Below, piece by piece: positions 1 through 10,962 of a stretch of 64,000 nt of DNA. Below the pieces are notes generated by a model that was not told the origin of the DNA, ran no database searches, and saw only the letters and a program-made list of their open reading frames with translations. Source of the DNA: Lithobates sylvaticus (Eukaryota > Chordata > Amphibia > Anura > Ranidae); assembly GCA_028564925.1 (NCBI GenBank), contig CM053033.1, positions 205,712,107 through 205,776,106 of the forward strand, written 5' to 3'. Numbering within the stretch: the stretch's first letter is position 1; the number at the start of each line of letters is the position of its first letter. The position numbers were made by a program, and so were the translations under genes.

Positions 1-108
1 TGCTATTTTGAATCGCCTTTGTCTTATGTGAGATTTTGCACCTATTCTGTTGTATATTGCTCTAATGTATGCTTTATTCTTTTATATAAAGAATTTGAAA
101 AAAACAAG

Positions 109-251
109 AAAAGATAAGCCAGAAACCCAATACCTTCTTCTTTCAAATAATTTTATTTAGCACAACAGCAATGAAGATCCAGCATAATGCTGGATTGTTC
201 ATTGCTGTTGTGCTAAATAAAATCCTTTGAAAGAAGAAGGGCTTATCTTTT
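109..251. repeat. Near-perfect 143-bp foldback hairpin
   Basis: The left arm (aaaagataagcc ... tttagcacaacagcaatga) is mirrored by tcattgctgttgtgctaaa ... ggcttatctttt around a one-base centre near 186. The arms pair almost throughout. No terminal repeat family was recognised. It could be a MITE or a transcribed hairpin source. Confidence 0.8.
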
Positions 252-474
252 CTACTATGGACTTTCAGTGAACGATACGGCCAGTGCACCAACTCTGCTC
301 ACACAACCTCTAATATAGTGGTAGAGCTTGGTTGAGTCTTTTTGTGTTTCCACAATATGAATAAGATTCAAAATATTTGCTAGATTGCACGATTAAACCA
401 CAGCATGCCTTACTGCAATGACACTGACTTCTATATGGTTGAACTGAAGAGTTCCTCATATGGAAACCCATCTA

Positions 475-903
475 CAGGCGGTCACCGGGTTACAAACAAG
501 ATAGGGACTGTAGGTTTGTTCTTAAGTTGAATCTGTTTGTAAGTCGGAACAGGTCCATTTTTTAGGTTTAGCTCCAGCCAAAAAAATCAATTTTTAAGCT
601 TTTTGGATAGCATAGGGATGGGTTATCACCCCTGTAACATGTGTTTTGCTGTCTGAGCCCCTGTTCAGAAGATTTCACCTCACTTTCTGTCCCAATGACA
701 ATTGGATTTTGAAAATTTTGGGTTGTTAGGGAAACATGGACTGGTGATAAAGAATCAGTGGAGACACCTTTTTCCCATATTAACTCTTACAGGAGAGAAT
801 TTCCCTTCCTAGGGGTGGATCTCCTCTCACTTCCTGTTGTCTCCTTCTGTTTGTAAGTTGGAGTCGTTTGTAAGTTGGATGTTTGTAAGTAGGGGACTCC
901 CTG
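475..903. mobile_element. TA-flanked MITE, Tc1/mariner type, ends in CAGG
   Basis: Terminal inverted repeats begin cagg(c/g)(g/a)gtc and the element is flanked by TA on both sides (473-474, 904-905). The ends keep the gtttgtaagtcgga / gtaagtagggga wording also seen in the element at 22793. The interior is non-coding. Confidence 0.7.
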
Positions 904-904
904 T

Positions 905-2263
905 ACAGTACATTGAGGTTGTGTGACTAATCCACAGAGTGCTTTATTGTAATTATACTAATATTCACTGGGGTTGTGCCTTAATGTATTTATAATAATA
1001 CTGGTCTGTACAACAATTGTGCAACTGATCCACAGAGCACCTTATCGTAAAAATACTGTTCTGTACTGGGATTGTTTAATTGATCTTAAAAATGCCTTAT
1101 TGTAATAATAGCAGTTTGCACTGGGATGGTGTGACTGATTTGATAATACTGGGCTGTACTTGGATTGTGTGACTGATCGACAGAGTACCTAATTGTAATA
1201 ATACTAGTCTGTACTGAGATTGTATGGCTGATATAGAGTGCCATATGGTAAGTACACTGGCCTGGGCGGGGGATTGTGTGACTGATCCCCAGAGTGCCTT
1301 TTGGGAATAATACTGGTATGTACTGGGATTGTTTGACTGATCCACAGAGTGCCTTCCAGTGATTATACTGGTCTGTACTAGGATTGTATGACTAATCCAG
1401 AGGGTGCCTTATAGTAATGATACTGGTCTATACTGGGATTGTATGACTGATCCAAACAGTGCCTTATGATAATAATACTGGTCTGGGCTGGTATTGTGTG
1501 ACTGATCCACAGAGTGCCTTTTGATAATACTGGTATGTACTAGGATTGTTTGACTGATCCACAGAGTGCCTTACAGTGATTATGCTGGTCTGTACTGGGA
1601 TTGTGTGACTGATCCACAGAGTGCCTTATAGTAATGATACTGGTCTATACTAGGATTGTATGACTGATCCAAACAGTGCCTTTTGATAATAATACTGGTA
1701 TGTACTGGGATTGTTTGACTGATCCACAGAGTGCCTTTTGATAATACTGGTATGTACTGGGATTGTTTGACTGATCCATGGAGTGCCTTACAGTGATTAT
1801 GCTGGTCTGTACTGGGATTGTGTGACTGATCCACAGAGTGCCTTATAGTAATGATACTGGTCTATACTAGGATTGTATGACTGATCCAAACAGTGCCTTA
1901 TGACAATAATACTGGTCTGGGCTGGTATTGTGTGACTGATCCACAGAGTGGCTTTTGATAATAATACTGGTATGTACTGGGATTGTTTGACTGATCCACA
2001 GAGTGCCTTACAGTGATCATACTGGTCTGTACTGGGATTGTATGACTGATCCAGAAAGTGCATTACAGTGATCATACTGGTCTGTTCTGGGATTGTATGA
2101 CTGATCCACAGAGTGCCTTACAGTGATTATACTGGTCTGTACTGGGATTGTATGACTGATCCAGAAAGTGCATTACAGTGATTATACTGGTCTGTACTGG
2201 GATTGTATTACTGATCCAAACAGTGCCTTATGAAAATGATTCTGGCTTGGGCTGGTATTGTGT
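905..2263. repeat. Minisatellite, about 55-bp unit, about 25 copies
   Basis: The unit reads roughly tgatccacagagtgcc, then ttacagtgattatactgg, then tctgtactgggattgt. Spacing between successive gatccacagagtg blocks is 55 bp (for example 1341 to 1396). Many copies are diverged, with small indels. Open frames here on either strand are products of the repeat. Confidence 0.9.
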
Positions 2264-2490
2264 GAGCACAGCACTTTTTTTTTTTCAAAAAATGTTTATT
2301 GCCAGAATACAAAAAAATAAGAATACATTCATCATTTTTCATACATCAAGGCCAAACTATATATTCACACACCAGTGTTAAAGACAGTAGTATGAATGCA
2401 TTCAGTACAGTTCTGAGAATCGTATCCAGTGCCCAAACAATAAAGCTTATCCAACAAAATGCGTCATCTGGCAATCCTTTTTTTTGGGTT

Positions 2491-3451
2491 TTAACCGCTT
2501 GCCGACCAGCGCACGACAATGTACGTCAGCACAATGGCACGGCTGCGCAAATGGGTGTACCTGTACGTCTCCTTTAAGAGGCAGCATTGTTAGCGCGTAC
2601 TCTGTGACCGCGCCCGCGGGGCCCACGGACTCAATGTCAGCCGGTGTCCCACGATCGTGACACGGAGCGGCAGAACGGGGAGATGCCTATGTAAACAAGC
2701 CATTTCCCTGTTCTGCCTAGCAACATGACAGAGATCTACTGCTCCCTGTCATCGGGAGAAGTGATCTCTGTCATGTTGTAGCGAGCCCATCCCCCTACAG
2801 TTAGAATCACTCCCTAGGACACACTTAACCCCTTCATCGCCCCCTAGTGTTTAACCCCTTCCCTGCCAGTGTCATTTACACAGTAATTGGTGCATTTTTA
2901 TAGCACTGATCGCTGTATAAATGACAATTGTCCGAAAATAGTGTCAAAAGTGTCCGATGTGTCCGCCATAATGTCGCAGTCATGATAAAAATAGCAGATC
3001 GCCGCCATTACTAATTAAAAAAAAAATAATAATAAAAATGCCATAAATCTATCCCCTATTTTGTAGACGCTATAACTTTTGCACAAACCAATCAATATCC
3101 CCTTTCTGTGATTTTATTTACCAAAAATATGTAGAAAAATACATATTGGCCTAAACTGAGAGCCATTTTTTATATATATTTTTGGGGGATATTTATTATA
3201 GCAAAAAGTAAAAAATATAGCTTTTTTTTCAAAATTGTCGCTCTTTTTTTGTTTATAGCGCAGAAAATAAAAACCGCAGAGGTGATCAAATACCACCAAA
3301 AGAAAGCTCCATTTGTCGGAAAAAAGGATGTCAATTTTGTTTGAGTGCAACGTCGCACAACCGTGCAATTGTCAGTTAAAGCGACGCAGTGCCGGATCGC
3401 AAAAAGTGCTCTGGTCAGGAAGGGGGTAAATTCTGGGGCTGAAGTGGTTAA
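2491..3451. mobile_element. TTAA-flanked ranid repeat, copy 1
   Basis: Bounded by TTAA with ends ttaaccgcttgccgacc and ggctgaagtggttaa. Target TTAA and related inverted ends fit piggyBac or Kolobok. The interior holds typical blocks (gatcaaataccaccaaaag, gtgtccgatgtgtccgcc) and no coding sequence. Further copies lie at 52738 and 58978-61187. Confidence 0.8.
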
Positions 3452-3901
3452 CATACACAAGCGAACACCCTACCATGCAACAATGAGTGTTGATTACTGA
3501 ATCAGGACCAGATACAGAAAAGATAAAAAAGTATCCCTTCCTCCCCTTTTACACTACTCTTAGGAACTGTCCACCCAACTAGGTTTCAGTATAAGTCAGG
3601 GTGTCTACCCCACCAGCCTTCAGCCTTAACCAAGCATAGGAGCACCATCCTCCTCCAGAATACCATCCAGAGCTGCAGGAAAGTCTTCCCAACGAAACCA
3701 AATTTTGGTGAACTTTTTTTGACAACACCCCGAGCCTCATGTGTCATCCTATAAAGGGGGGAGGGGGGGGATAGCTGCATTGATCTTCGCTTTCCATGCC
3801 TCGATAGTAAGAGGATCAGTATATATCCATCTCCTAGCAATCAATGTGCTCACATAAACTAAAAGAGTCCTAATACATTTCTTTGTGGCATTATTCATCT
3901 C

Positions 3902-4511
3902 CAGTGGCGGCCGCTCCATTAGGGGCACAGGTGCACCGCCACCCCCTAATCCCGCCCGGTCCCTAATCTACATGCAGGGCACAAGACGCATGGTTTTCAA
4001 TGTTTTTTTTTTTTTTAAGCACATGATTAGAGCTTGAGGTTCTAATTGGCTTCATAAAAAGGGTGGGCTCAGGGCGTAGAGCACTGTGCCCTGAGCCCAC
4101 CCAGTTGTGTGACATTAGCAAATTAATATTTGCTAATGTCTTCCTGCTTCTCCTCCCGGCCAATCAGGACTAGCCAGGGAGTGTTAGGACTCCTGTGCCA
4201 ATCGGGTCTCAGGACCCACTTTTGGGAGGAGCAGGGAGGAGAAGAAACGGCCCCGGCTCTTCCCTTGGCAAGCTGGAGCGAGGAGCAGCAGGTGGAGGGG
4301 CGGAGGGGCCACAACAGCCTTTTTAAGCTTCCAGGAGCCCTACCCCGGATCCAGCACCACCTCGTCATCAGCCTCCTGATGACGATGGTAAGGTCATTGA
4401 TCACTGCCTTCCCGTCCTTCTCCCGCGCGCGTGCGGGGGGGGGGGCGGTAGTGTAAGTGAGGGGGCCAGGTTTGTTTGCCCCCCCCAAAATGTTGAGCAC
4501 CAGCCGCCACC
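3902..4511. mobile_element. hAT-like MITE inserted in the LINE
   Basis: The left end cagtggcggccgctcc is mirrored by gagcaccagccgccac at the right. LINE coding homology continues on both sides. No clear 8-bp duplication remains, so the family call is tentative. Confidence 0.5.
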
Positions 4512-4840
4512 AATATGTAAGTATTGCATATGTTGTGAAAGCCAAAGTTATTCACCATAAACTCAGTCACCTATGACCAGAATGGCCTAAGTTTGGAAGA
4601 GTCCCACTCCATATGCAAAAAGGTCCCTTCGGACAGCAAACACTTGCGACATATAGTGTTCTCTCTTTTCAGCATTGTAAACAGCCACTGAGGAGTATAA
4701 TAAGTTTGGTGCAAATATCGTAGTTGATGTCAGTGGATGCAATAACTGTACATAGGTAAATAGGTACGTAAAATTTCCAGCCACATCTCCTCTGACAACT
4801 CTGGTACAAACCCCAGCCACCTGTCACGAGCACACAGCAC

Positions 4841-5063
4841 GTTTCATATTGTACATTCACATCAGGTCCTGCCCTCAAGGAGCTTACAATCTAAGGTCCC
4901 GGTCTGACAAGCTTGCATTCACACACACACATACTAGGGTCAGTTTAGGCAGGAGCCAATAAACCCACCTGCATGTCTTTGGAAAATGTGAGGAAACCGG
5001 AGTAACCACCCCCCAAAAAAAAGCACATGCAAACTCCATGCAGATGGATGGGGACCCCAATGC
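4841..5063 (-). mobile_element. tRNA-derived SINE, antisense, partial
   Basis: It shares ttcatattgtacattcacatc, cctcaaggagcttacaatct and gcaaactccatgcagat with the SINE at 31150. The gaggaaaccggagta block is the central region common to this vertebrate SINE group. The tRNA-like head is decayed near 5045-5063. Confidence 0.65.
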
Positions 5064-5180
5064 TGCAATAATACTAATCTGTCCTGTGATTGTGATATTG
5101 GAATGACACTGGTCTGTACTGGCAATGTGTTATTGGAATGATACTGGGTCTTTATTCAGTTTTATGTAACTTATCCACAA
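5064..5180. repeat. Diverged continuation of the 55-bp minisatellite
   Basis: aatactaatctgtcctgtga, gacactggtctgtactggca and similar phrases keep the unit wording of the array at 905-2263, with more substitutions. Confidence 0.6.
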
Positions 5181-5185
5181 AGTAC

Positions 5186-5619
5186 CCAGATAGCAAGGAT
5201 AACTTGCAACAAATTGGTGGCAGTGTTGAATTGTAAGTCTGTTAACTTTCTGCATATTTTCACTGGCAGCTTGTACACTTGCAGAGCACTTGAAGCACAA
5301 GATCTAGTTGACACTTTTCCAATTTGTAGCAAATTTGCGTGGAAAGTCTCTAGCAAGAGCAAAGTTGCAATGGTGAGTCTACCACAAGAGCTCTGCAAGT
5401 CTACAACATGAAAATTAAGCCACAGTGCCCCCTGTGGTGGGATGACTGTTGTACAACATAACTGAACCAGAACTTGCAGCAGACTTGCAGATTGTTTGCA
5501 AAGAAAGTTGATCTGGAGTCATGCAATGCGGACAATTGTGCAACAAACTAGTGAAGCCTGGCAAGTCTAGCAATAGCTTAGCAAGTTCAAACTTACCACA
5601 CAATTGCTTGCTATCTAGG
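5186..5619. mobile_element. MITE with cagatagcaag inverted ends
   Basis: The left end ccagatagcaag mirrors the right end cttgctatctagg, with gtac on each side (5182-5185, 5620-5623). The interior is built of short repeats around acttgcaaca. It sits within the minisatellite. Confidence 0.65.
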
Positions 5620-5623
5620 TACA

Positions 5624-5805
5624 TAGGTATGTGTAGGAATGCTGGCCTGTACTAGAAATGTGCTGCTGTGATAATACTGGTCTGTGTGATTATGGGTGGA
5701 CTTATCTACATACTGTAGAGCCTTGTTGTAATACTGCTAGTATGTACTGCCATTGTTTGACTGCACCATGGAGCCTCTGACAGTAAATTGCAGATCTAAT
5801 GTTGG
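5624..5805. repeat. Last diverged minisatellite copies before clip3 exon 1
   Basis: Phrases such as ataatactggtctgtgtgat and gtatgtactgccattgtttg match the array unit. The array therefore once reached within about 50 bp of the first coding exon. Confidence 0.6.
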
Positions 5806-5847
5806 TATTTATCATTTAATTTCTACAACATCAGTGAACAGAGAACC

Positions 5848-5983
5848 ATGACTAGAGAAGATCCTTTAGACTGCGCCCCGGAGGAGAACAAACATCCCCT
5901 GGATTTCCAGAGCCCCATCGTAGAGAAGAGGAAACGACCCGTGGTTCACCCTTCTGCCCCGGCCCCTCTTCCAAAGGATTATG
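5848..5983 (+). CDS. clip3: clip3 coding exon 1 (start codon)
   Basis: It begins [14 protein letters not shown] and runs to PLPKDY plus one base, followed by donor gtaatc. The acidic N-terminus differs from the mammalian Glu-rich one, but [14 protein letters not shown] is essentially identical. An acceptor-like cag lies at 5829-5840, so the exon probably begins there with a few bases of 5' UTR. Confidence 0.93.
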
Positions 5984-8900
5984 GTAATCAGCAACTGAGT
6001 TTTTTTTTTTGTGTATCTATCTCTCCAAGTGCAGCGTTTCTCAACCTTTTCTGATTCGCGGCACCCTTTATAATTACCGTATATACTTGAGTATAAGCCG
6101 ACCCGAATATAAGCAGAGGCACCTAATTTTACCACAAAAAAATGGGAAAACGTATTGACTCGAGTATAAGCCTAGGGTGAGAAATGTACAGCTACTGTAA
6201 GTGGAAAAGAGGGTCAACAATGCCCATTTGCAGCCTCACTGTGCCCATTTGCATGCCTCACTGTGCCCTTTTGCAGCCATAGGTCCCCCGAACTTCAAAC
6301 TTGGTAGTTAAGGGTTCCTAGATGCCCCCTAGCTGCAGCCAATTTGGGGTCTCTGTACCCAAAGGGTCCCGAAATGACATTGCTGCAGATGGACACAGTT
6401 GACCGAATTTGGGGCCCTGTATCTCGGGGCCACTTAGTGCTAGGAATACCAAATATTGGTATTGTTGTAGTCTTGTATGTTGTAGTGTTGGTTTCACTGT
6501 GGTTGCACACCAAATTTGGGGTTCCTAGCGCCAAGTGGCCCGGGGTTACGGGGCCCCAAAGTCGGGTCAGAAAATGTAATTCTCTGCTGCAGAAAAGTGC
6601 TTGACTCGAGTAAAAGCCGAGGGGGGAAATTTCAGCACAAAGAAATGTGCTGAAAAACTCGGCTTATACTTGAGTATATACAGTATGCAAAATCTCAAGG
6701 CATCCATTCTAAAATGTAAAAAAATATAAATATTACTTATAAGTAGGACACCTAAGCCTGGGACAATGCACACAACCACCTTGATGAAGTTCACAGAGGT
6801 CCCCCTATCACATCAAAGTCACCCATTCACGTCAGAGGCCCCCATCACACTAGAGGTCCCCCCTTCATGTCAGAATACCCCCCCCCCCATCACATCAAAA
6901 TCCCCCCTATACATCAGAGGCCCCCATCATCCAAGAGTCCCTCCATCACATCAGAGTTCCTCCTATACATGAGAGCCATTCATCACATCACCCTCATGAC
7001 AGAGTGCTCCATCACCACAAAGTCCCCCCAATCACAGAGCCCTCTCATCCATTTCAGATCCAGGGCACATTGGGTCTGACACCACCCCAGGGAAACTGAG
7101 ATGGCACCCTGGCAACCAGGAGCACCCTGGTTAAGGAAAAACTGTTCTAGTGTATGCCAGCTCTTTAATTACATAGAAAAGCCCATAAAGTACAAGAGTG
7201 TAAAGATCCAAAATGTCTGCAGATGGAATAGTTCTTGTGCACAATAACCGATTTCCCCTTCATGTTTCTGGTGCAATATGTGAGAATGAAAGGCGAAATT
7301 TCATTGGTTGCTGTGTCCAATCTTTTCTATTTCAGGCACATTAGGTAATGGAGCCAACAGCAATGACTGCATCTGTCAAAAAGTCATTTTTCTTTCTTGT
7401 AGAACCAAAAATCCATGAATTACCTTTTCTTTTACTTACATTACAGCATTCACGTTCTTTGACCCTAACGACCCTGCATGCCAGGAAATCTTGTTTGACC
7501 CTCAAACGACCATCCCTGAACTGTTTGCTATCATCCGGCAATGGGTCCCACAAGTCCAGCACAAGATCGATGTGATCGGCAGCGAGGTTGGTTAAGAACT
7601 GGGGTTCTAGCCCCAATGTTATTAAAGATATTGGAGGACTTAAATAGATATTAAATATATACAGCATATCTTTTTATTTTTTATTTTTTTATTTTTGAAA
7701 AGCCAGTGGCGTGTGAAACACACCCAAAAACTCCACCCGGTGCCAAAAAAAGTGCACACACATAAAGAGTGATACACAAAACATGCAAGGGGTGTAACAC
7801 CGTCCTCCACTAGGAAGGACCTTACCCTGATCCCCTGGGGCGTTGGGCTCCAGACGGGGACTGAGGTACTTCACTTGGTCCATCTGGCCGAAACCAGACG
7901 CACCCCTTTCTCTGGAGGGTCTGCCGAAACAGACCCACCCAAGTACTTGGTAGGGCTCCCCCAAAGGGAGACCCCATGAGAGAAGGTGAACTAAGCCAGA
8001 AGGCCATGTCCACCCCCATCCCAAGACGTTCAGGGAAGGCCTGAGGTCCTACACCCTACTAATCACGCTGTGACAAAACGTGTATACACCAAACGAAAAG
8101 ATACAAAAAAGTGACAAACAAGGGGATTAAATAAAAAGAAAGTGGGGAGAAGGAAGTAGGAGAGTGAGTGAAAGTGACCATTGTGCAATACAAAGGCCGG
8201 CCCTCCGGCCAAGAATAAAAATTTCCCCTGGTCCTAGCCAAAAGGGTCTAGGGCTCGGCCCTAGAGGCAGGTGCGAAAAACGTGTGTTGTGGTGAAGTGA
8301 CCATGGTGCCATAAACTCAAAGTGACCTCCATCACAGTGAGGATACGGCACCCATGAACTGCCACTTCAGGGGCACATTCACCACAATATATACAGCATA
8401 TCGCAGCAGTTAATTGTCACATCAATGGAATAGTTTGCTATGGGTTACTTTGTTGGTTATTTAGTATACTTTTCTCCACCATTCCCTTCCTTCTGGGGAA
8501 TACTTGTTGTGTATATTCCTTTGTTCCTTTTATTTTAATACGTTGGACCCCGGAAACCGAGTTTAGGTCTTAGGCCTAATTCACACTAATGCAATTTCTC
8601 CTGTGTCTGCCTTAAAGCGGTTGTATACCCTTAATTTCAACTTGCACCTACAAGTAAGCCTAGATTAAGGCTTACCTGTAGGTACAAGAAATATCTCCTA
8701 AACCTATACGGTTTAGGAGATATTTGCCAAAAGGATTTACAACATTGTCTACGGCGCATGCGCGCCGTAGAGAACGGTGCATTCACGGGGTTAATCCCCA
8801 TTCACAACTTTGGCTCGCCGTAGTTGAAGTCTCCCGCGCGCATGCGCGGAACGACGTCTTCGCTGCTCTGGTCAATCACAGTGCCACAGCGGCGATGTGA

Positions 8901-10921
8901 TTGGCGGAGCGGCGATACCCGGAAGTAACCGGGTGGAGAGATGGCTGCGGCTAGAGGGGGAGACGAGGATGGGGTCGGGGGCCCCGATATAAGGTAAGTG
9001 ATGCATAATGAGCTAGTATGCTAGTCATACTAGCTCATTATGGCTTTGTCTTGCAGGTTGTTTGAAAAAAAGAAACGGGTATACAACCGCTTTAACGCTG
9101 CAATGCACAGCAATGAAAATCCCATTATTCTCTATTGTGCCCTTTCGCATCAATGCATCATGGTGAAGTGCGACTTTTGAAAAGGTGCAGGTGCTTTTTT
9201 TGGTGCAGCATAGTGCATTTGTGGCCCCATAGATTTCAACAGGAGCACACGGAAAGTGCACGAAAAAAAAACGCATTTATGAAAACGCATATGCATTACT
9301 AGTGTTAACCTAGACTTTTAAGGCTCACTGAGAGGACATGGCTTTCTTTTTTAATATGTCTGGACAAATGACATTGCTGCAGATGGACACAGTTGACCGA
9401 ATTTGGGGCCCTGTATCTCGGGGCCACTTAATGTTAGGAATACCAAATGTTGGTATTGTTGTAGTGATGTATGTTGTAGTGTTGGTTCCACTGGGGTTGC
9501 ACACCAAATTTGGGGTTCCTAGCGCCAAGTGGCCCCCGACACAAATTAGCACATAATTGGGAAGTGGAAGGAAAATTATAAATGGTTTTCAATTTTTTTT
9601 ACAAATAAATATCTGAAAAGTGTGGCGTGCATTTATATTCAGCCCCCCTAAGTCAATACTTTGTAGAACCACCTTTCACTAAAATTACAGCTGCAAGTCT
9701 TTTTGGGGATGTCTCTACCAGCTTTGCACATCTAGAGAGTGAAATGTTTGCCCATTCTTCTTTGAAAAAAAATCTCAAGCTCTGTCAGATTGGATGGAGA
9801 ACGTCTATGAACAGCAATTTACAAGTCTTGCCACAGATTCTCAATTGGATTTAGGTCTGGACTTTGATTGGGCCATTCTAACACATGAAAATGCTTTGAT
9901 GTAAACCATTTCATTGTAGGCTGTATGTTTAGGGTCTTTGTCCTGTTGGAAGGTGAACCTCCACCCCAGTCTCAAGTCTTTTTTTGCAGACTCTAATGCC
10001 CCGTACACACAATAGGAAATCAACTTAATGCACATTCTCCTGGCGCAAGATGTATTGTTGATGGGCCGTTGTGTGGCCATTGGTTAGCAAAGGCTGTATA
10101 TTGGAGTCAGATGGATGAATATTTATACTGAAAAAATATCATTTGTTATTCTGCAATTCTATTGCCTTTGACATCAAATGTAAATTAAGATTCCGTTAGA
10201 GTAAGAATTGCTTGTTGTGCAATGTTTATGAATTAGATGAATATTCACAGTCATTTTCCTGACAGATTTTGAAGAGGGGATGTCATGTGAATGACAGGGA
10301 TGGACTAACAGACATGACGCTGTTACACTACGCATGTAAAGCTGGAGCCCATGGAGTGGGTAATGTATCAACTCTTTTATGTATAGTATTATGTTTTCCA
10401 CTTTTAGCACCCTTATGAAAACATTATAAATTAAATATATAAAATATTTTTTTTTTATACAGCATATAACTTTTCAGGAATACAGCTTCATCTAAATAAA
10501 AGGTATACACTTGCTGGACCCTTGATGGCAGCTTTTAAAGAAGGAAAAAAAGGGGTAAAAAATGATATTTACAAACCTGCTCCAGCTTGGTAGACATCGG
10601 AGTTATAGTACATGGCCATTTTAGGTAGTATTAGTATTTAAAGGACAATTCACCGAAAACTGATGCAGTTTGAATAACTGAGCTCTATTTTATATATAAG
10701 AAGGCCAGTATGGTGGCCTGAATTTATGGGAGGAGTCCAGGGGATATTTAAGCAGACCACCTGACCAGTGTAGACTTAATGTCCCTTTTCCCAATGTACC
10801 TTGTTGACCATTATACTCACACCCCCTTTTACCTTCCCCACTTAAGAGATGAGACCACACCTTTTCTTGGAGTAAAATGGCCACAACAGCCTATTTATTA
10901 ACAAATCAAATACACTCAAAC

Positions 10922-10962
<41 letters not shown>

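Larger units (their letters stand above)
2275..4827 (-). mobile_element. 5'-truncated L1/Tx1-like LINE (antisense) with two insertions
   Basis: Read on the minus strand, it ends in a poly(A) run with aataaa just upstream (2275-2300). Direct repeats gagcacagcac (2264-2274) and gagcacacagcac (4828-4840) look like its target-site duplication. The minus-strand protein near 4570-4690 has the CxxC... GTFLHMEWDSSKLRPFW pattern of the L1/Tx1 ORF2 C-terminus, and ARRWIYTDPLTIEAW follows near 3800. It is broken and interrupted at 2491-3451 and 3902-4511. Confidence 0.72.
6032..7144. mobile_element. hAT-type MITE hosting a second MITE
   Basis: The left end cagcgtttctcaacc and right end ggttaaggaaaaactg are the CAGYGTTTCTCAACC ends of hAT MITEs. 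The flanking 8-mers tccaagtg (6024-6031) and ttctagtg (7145-7152) agree at 6 of 8 bases. It lies in clip3 intron 1. Confidence 0.72.

Noticed and set aside
1097-2075. Minus-strand frames with repeated DQSYNPSTDQY motifs
   Set aside because: They reflect the 55-bp minisatellite unit, whose period is not a multiple of three, and have no start context or homology.
4130-4545. Overlapping plus- and minus-strand frames of 108-140 codons
   Set aside because: They fall within the GC-rich hAT-like MITE inserted in the LINE; no domain.
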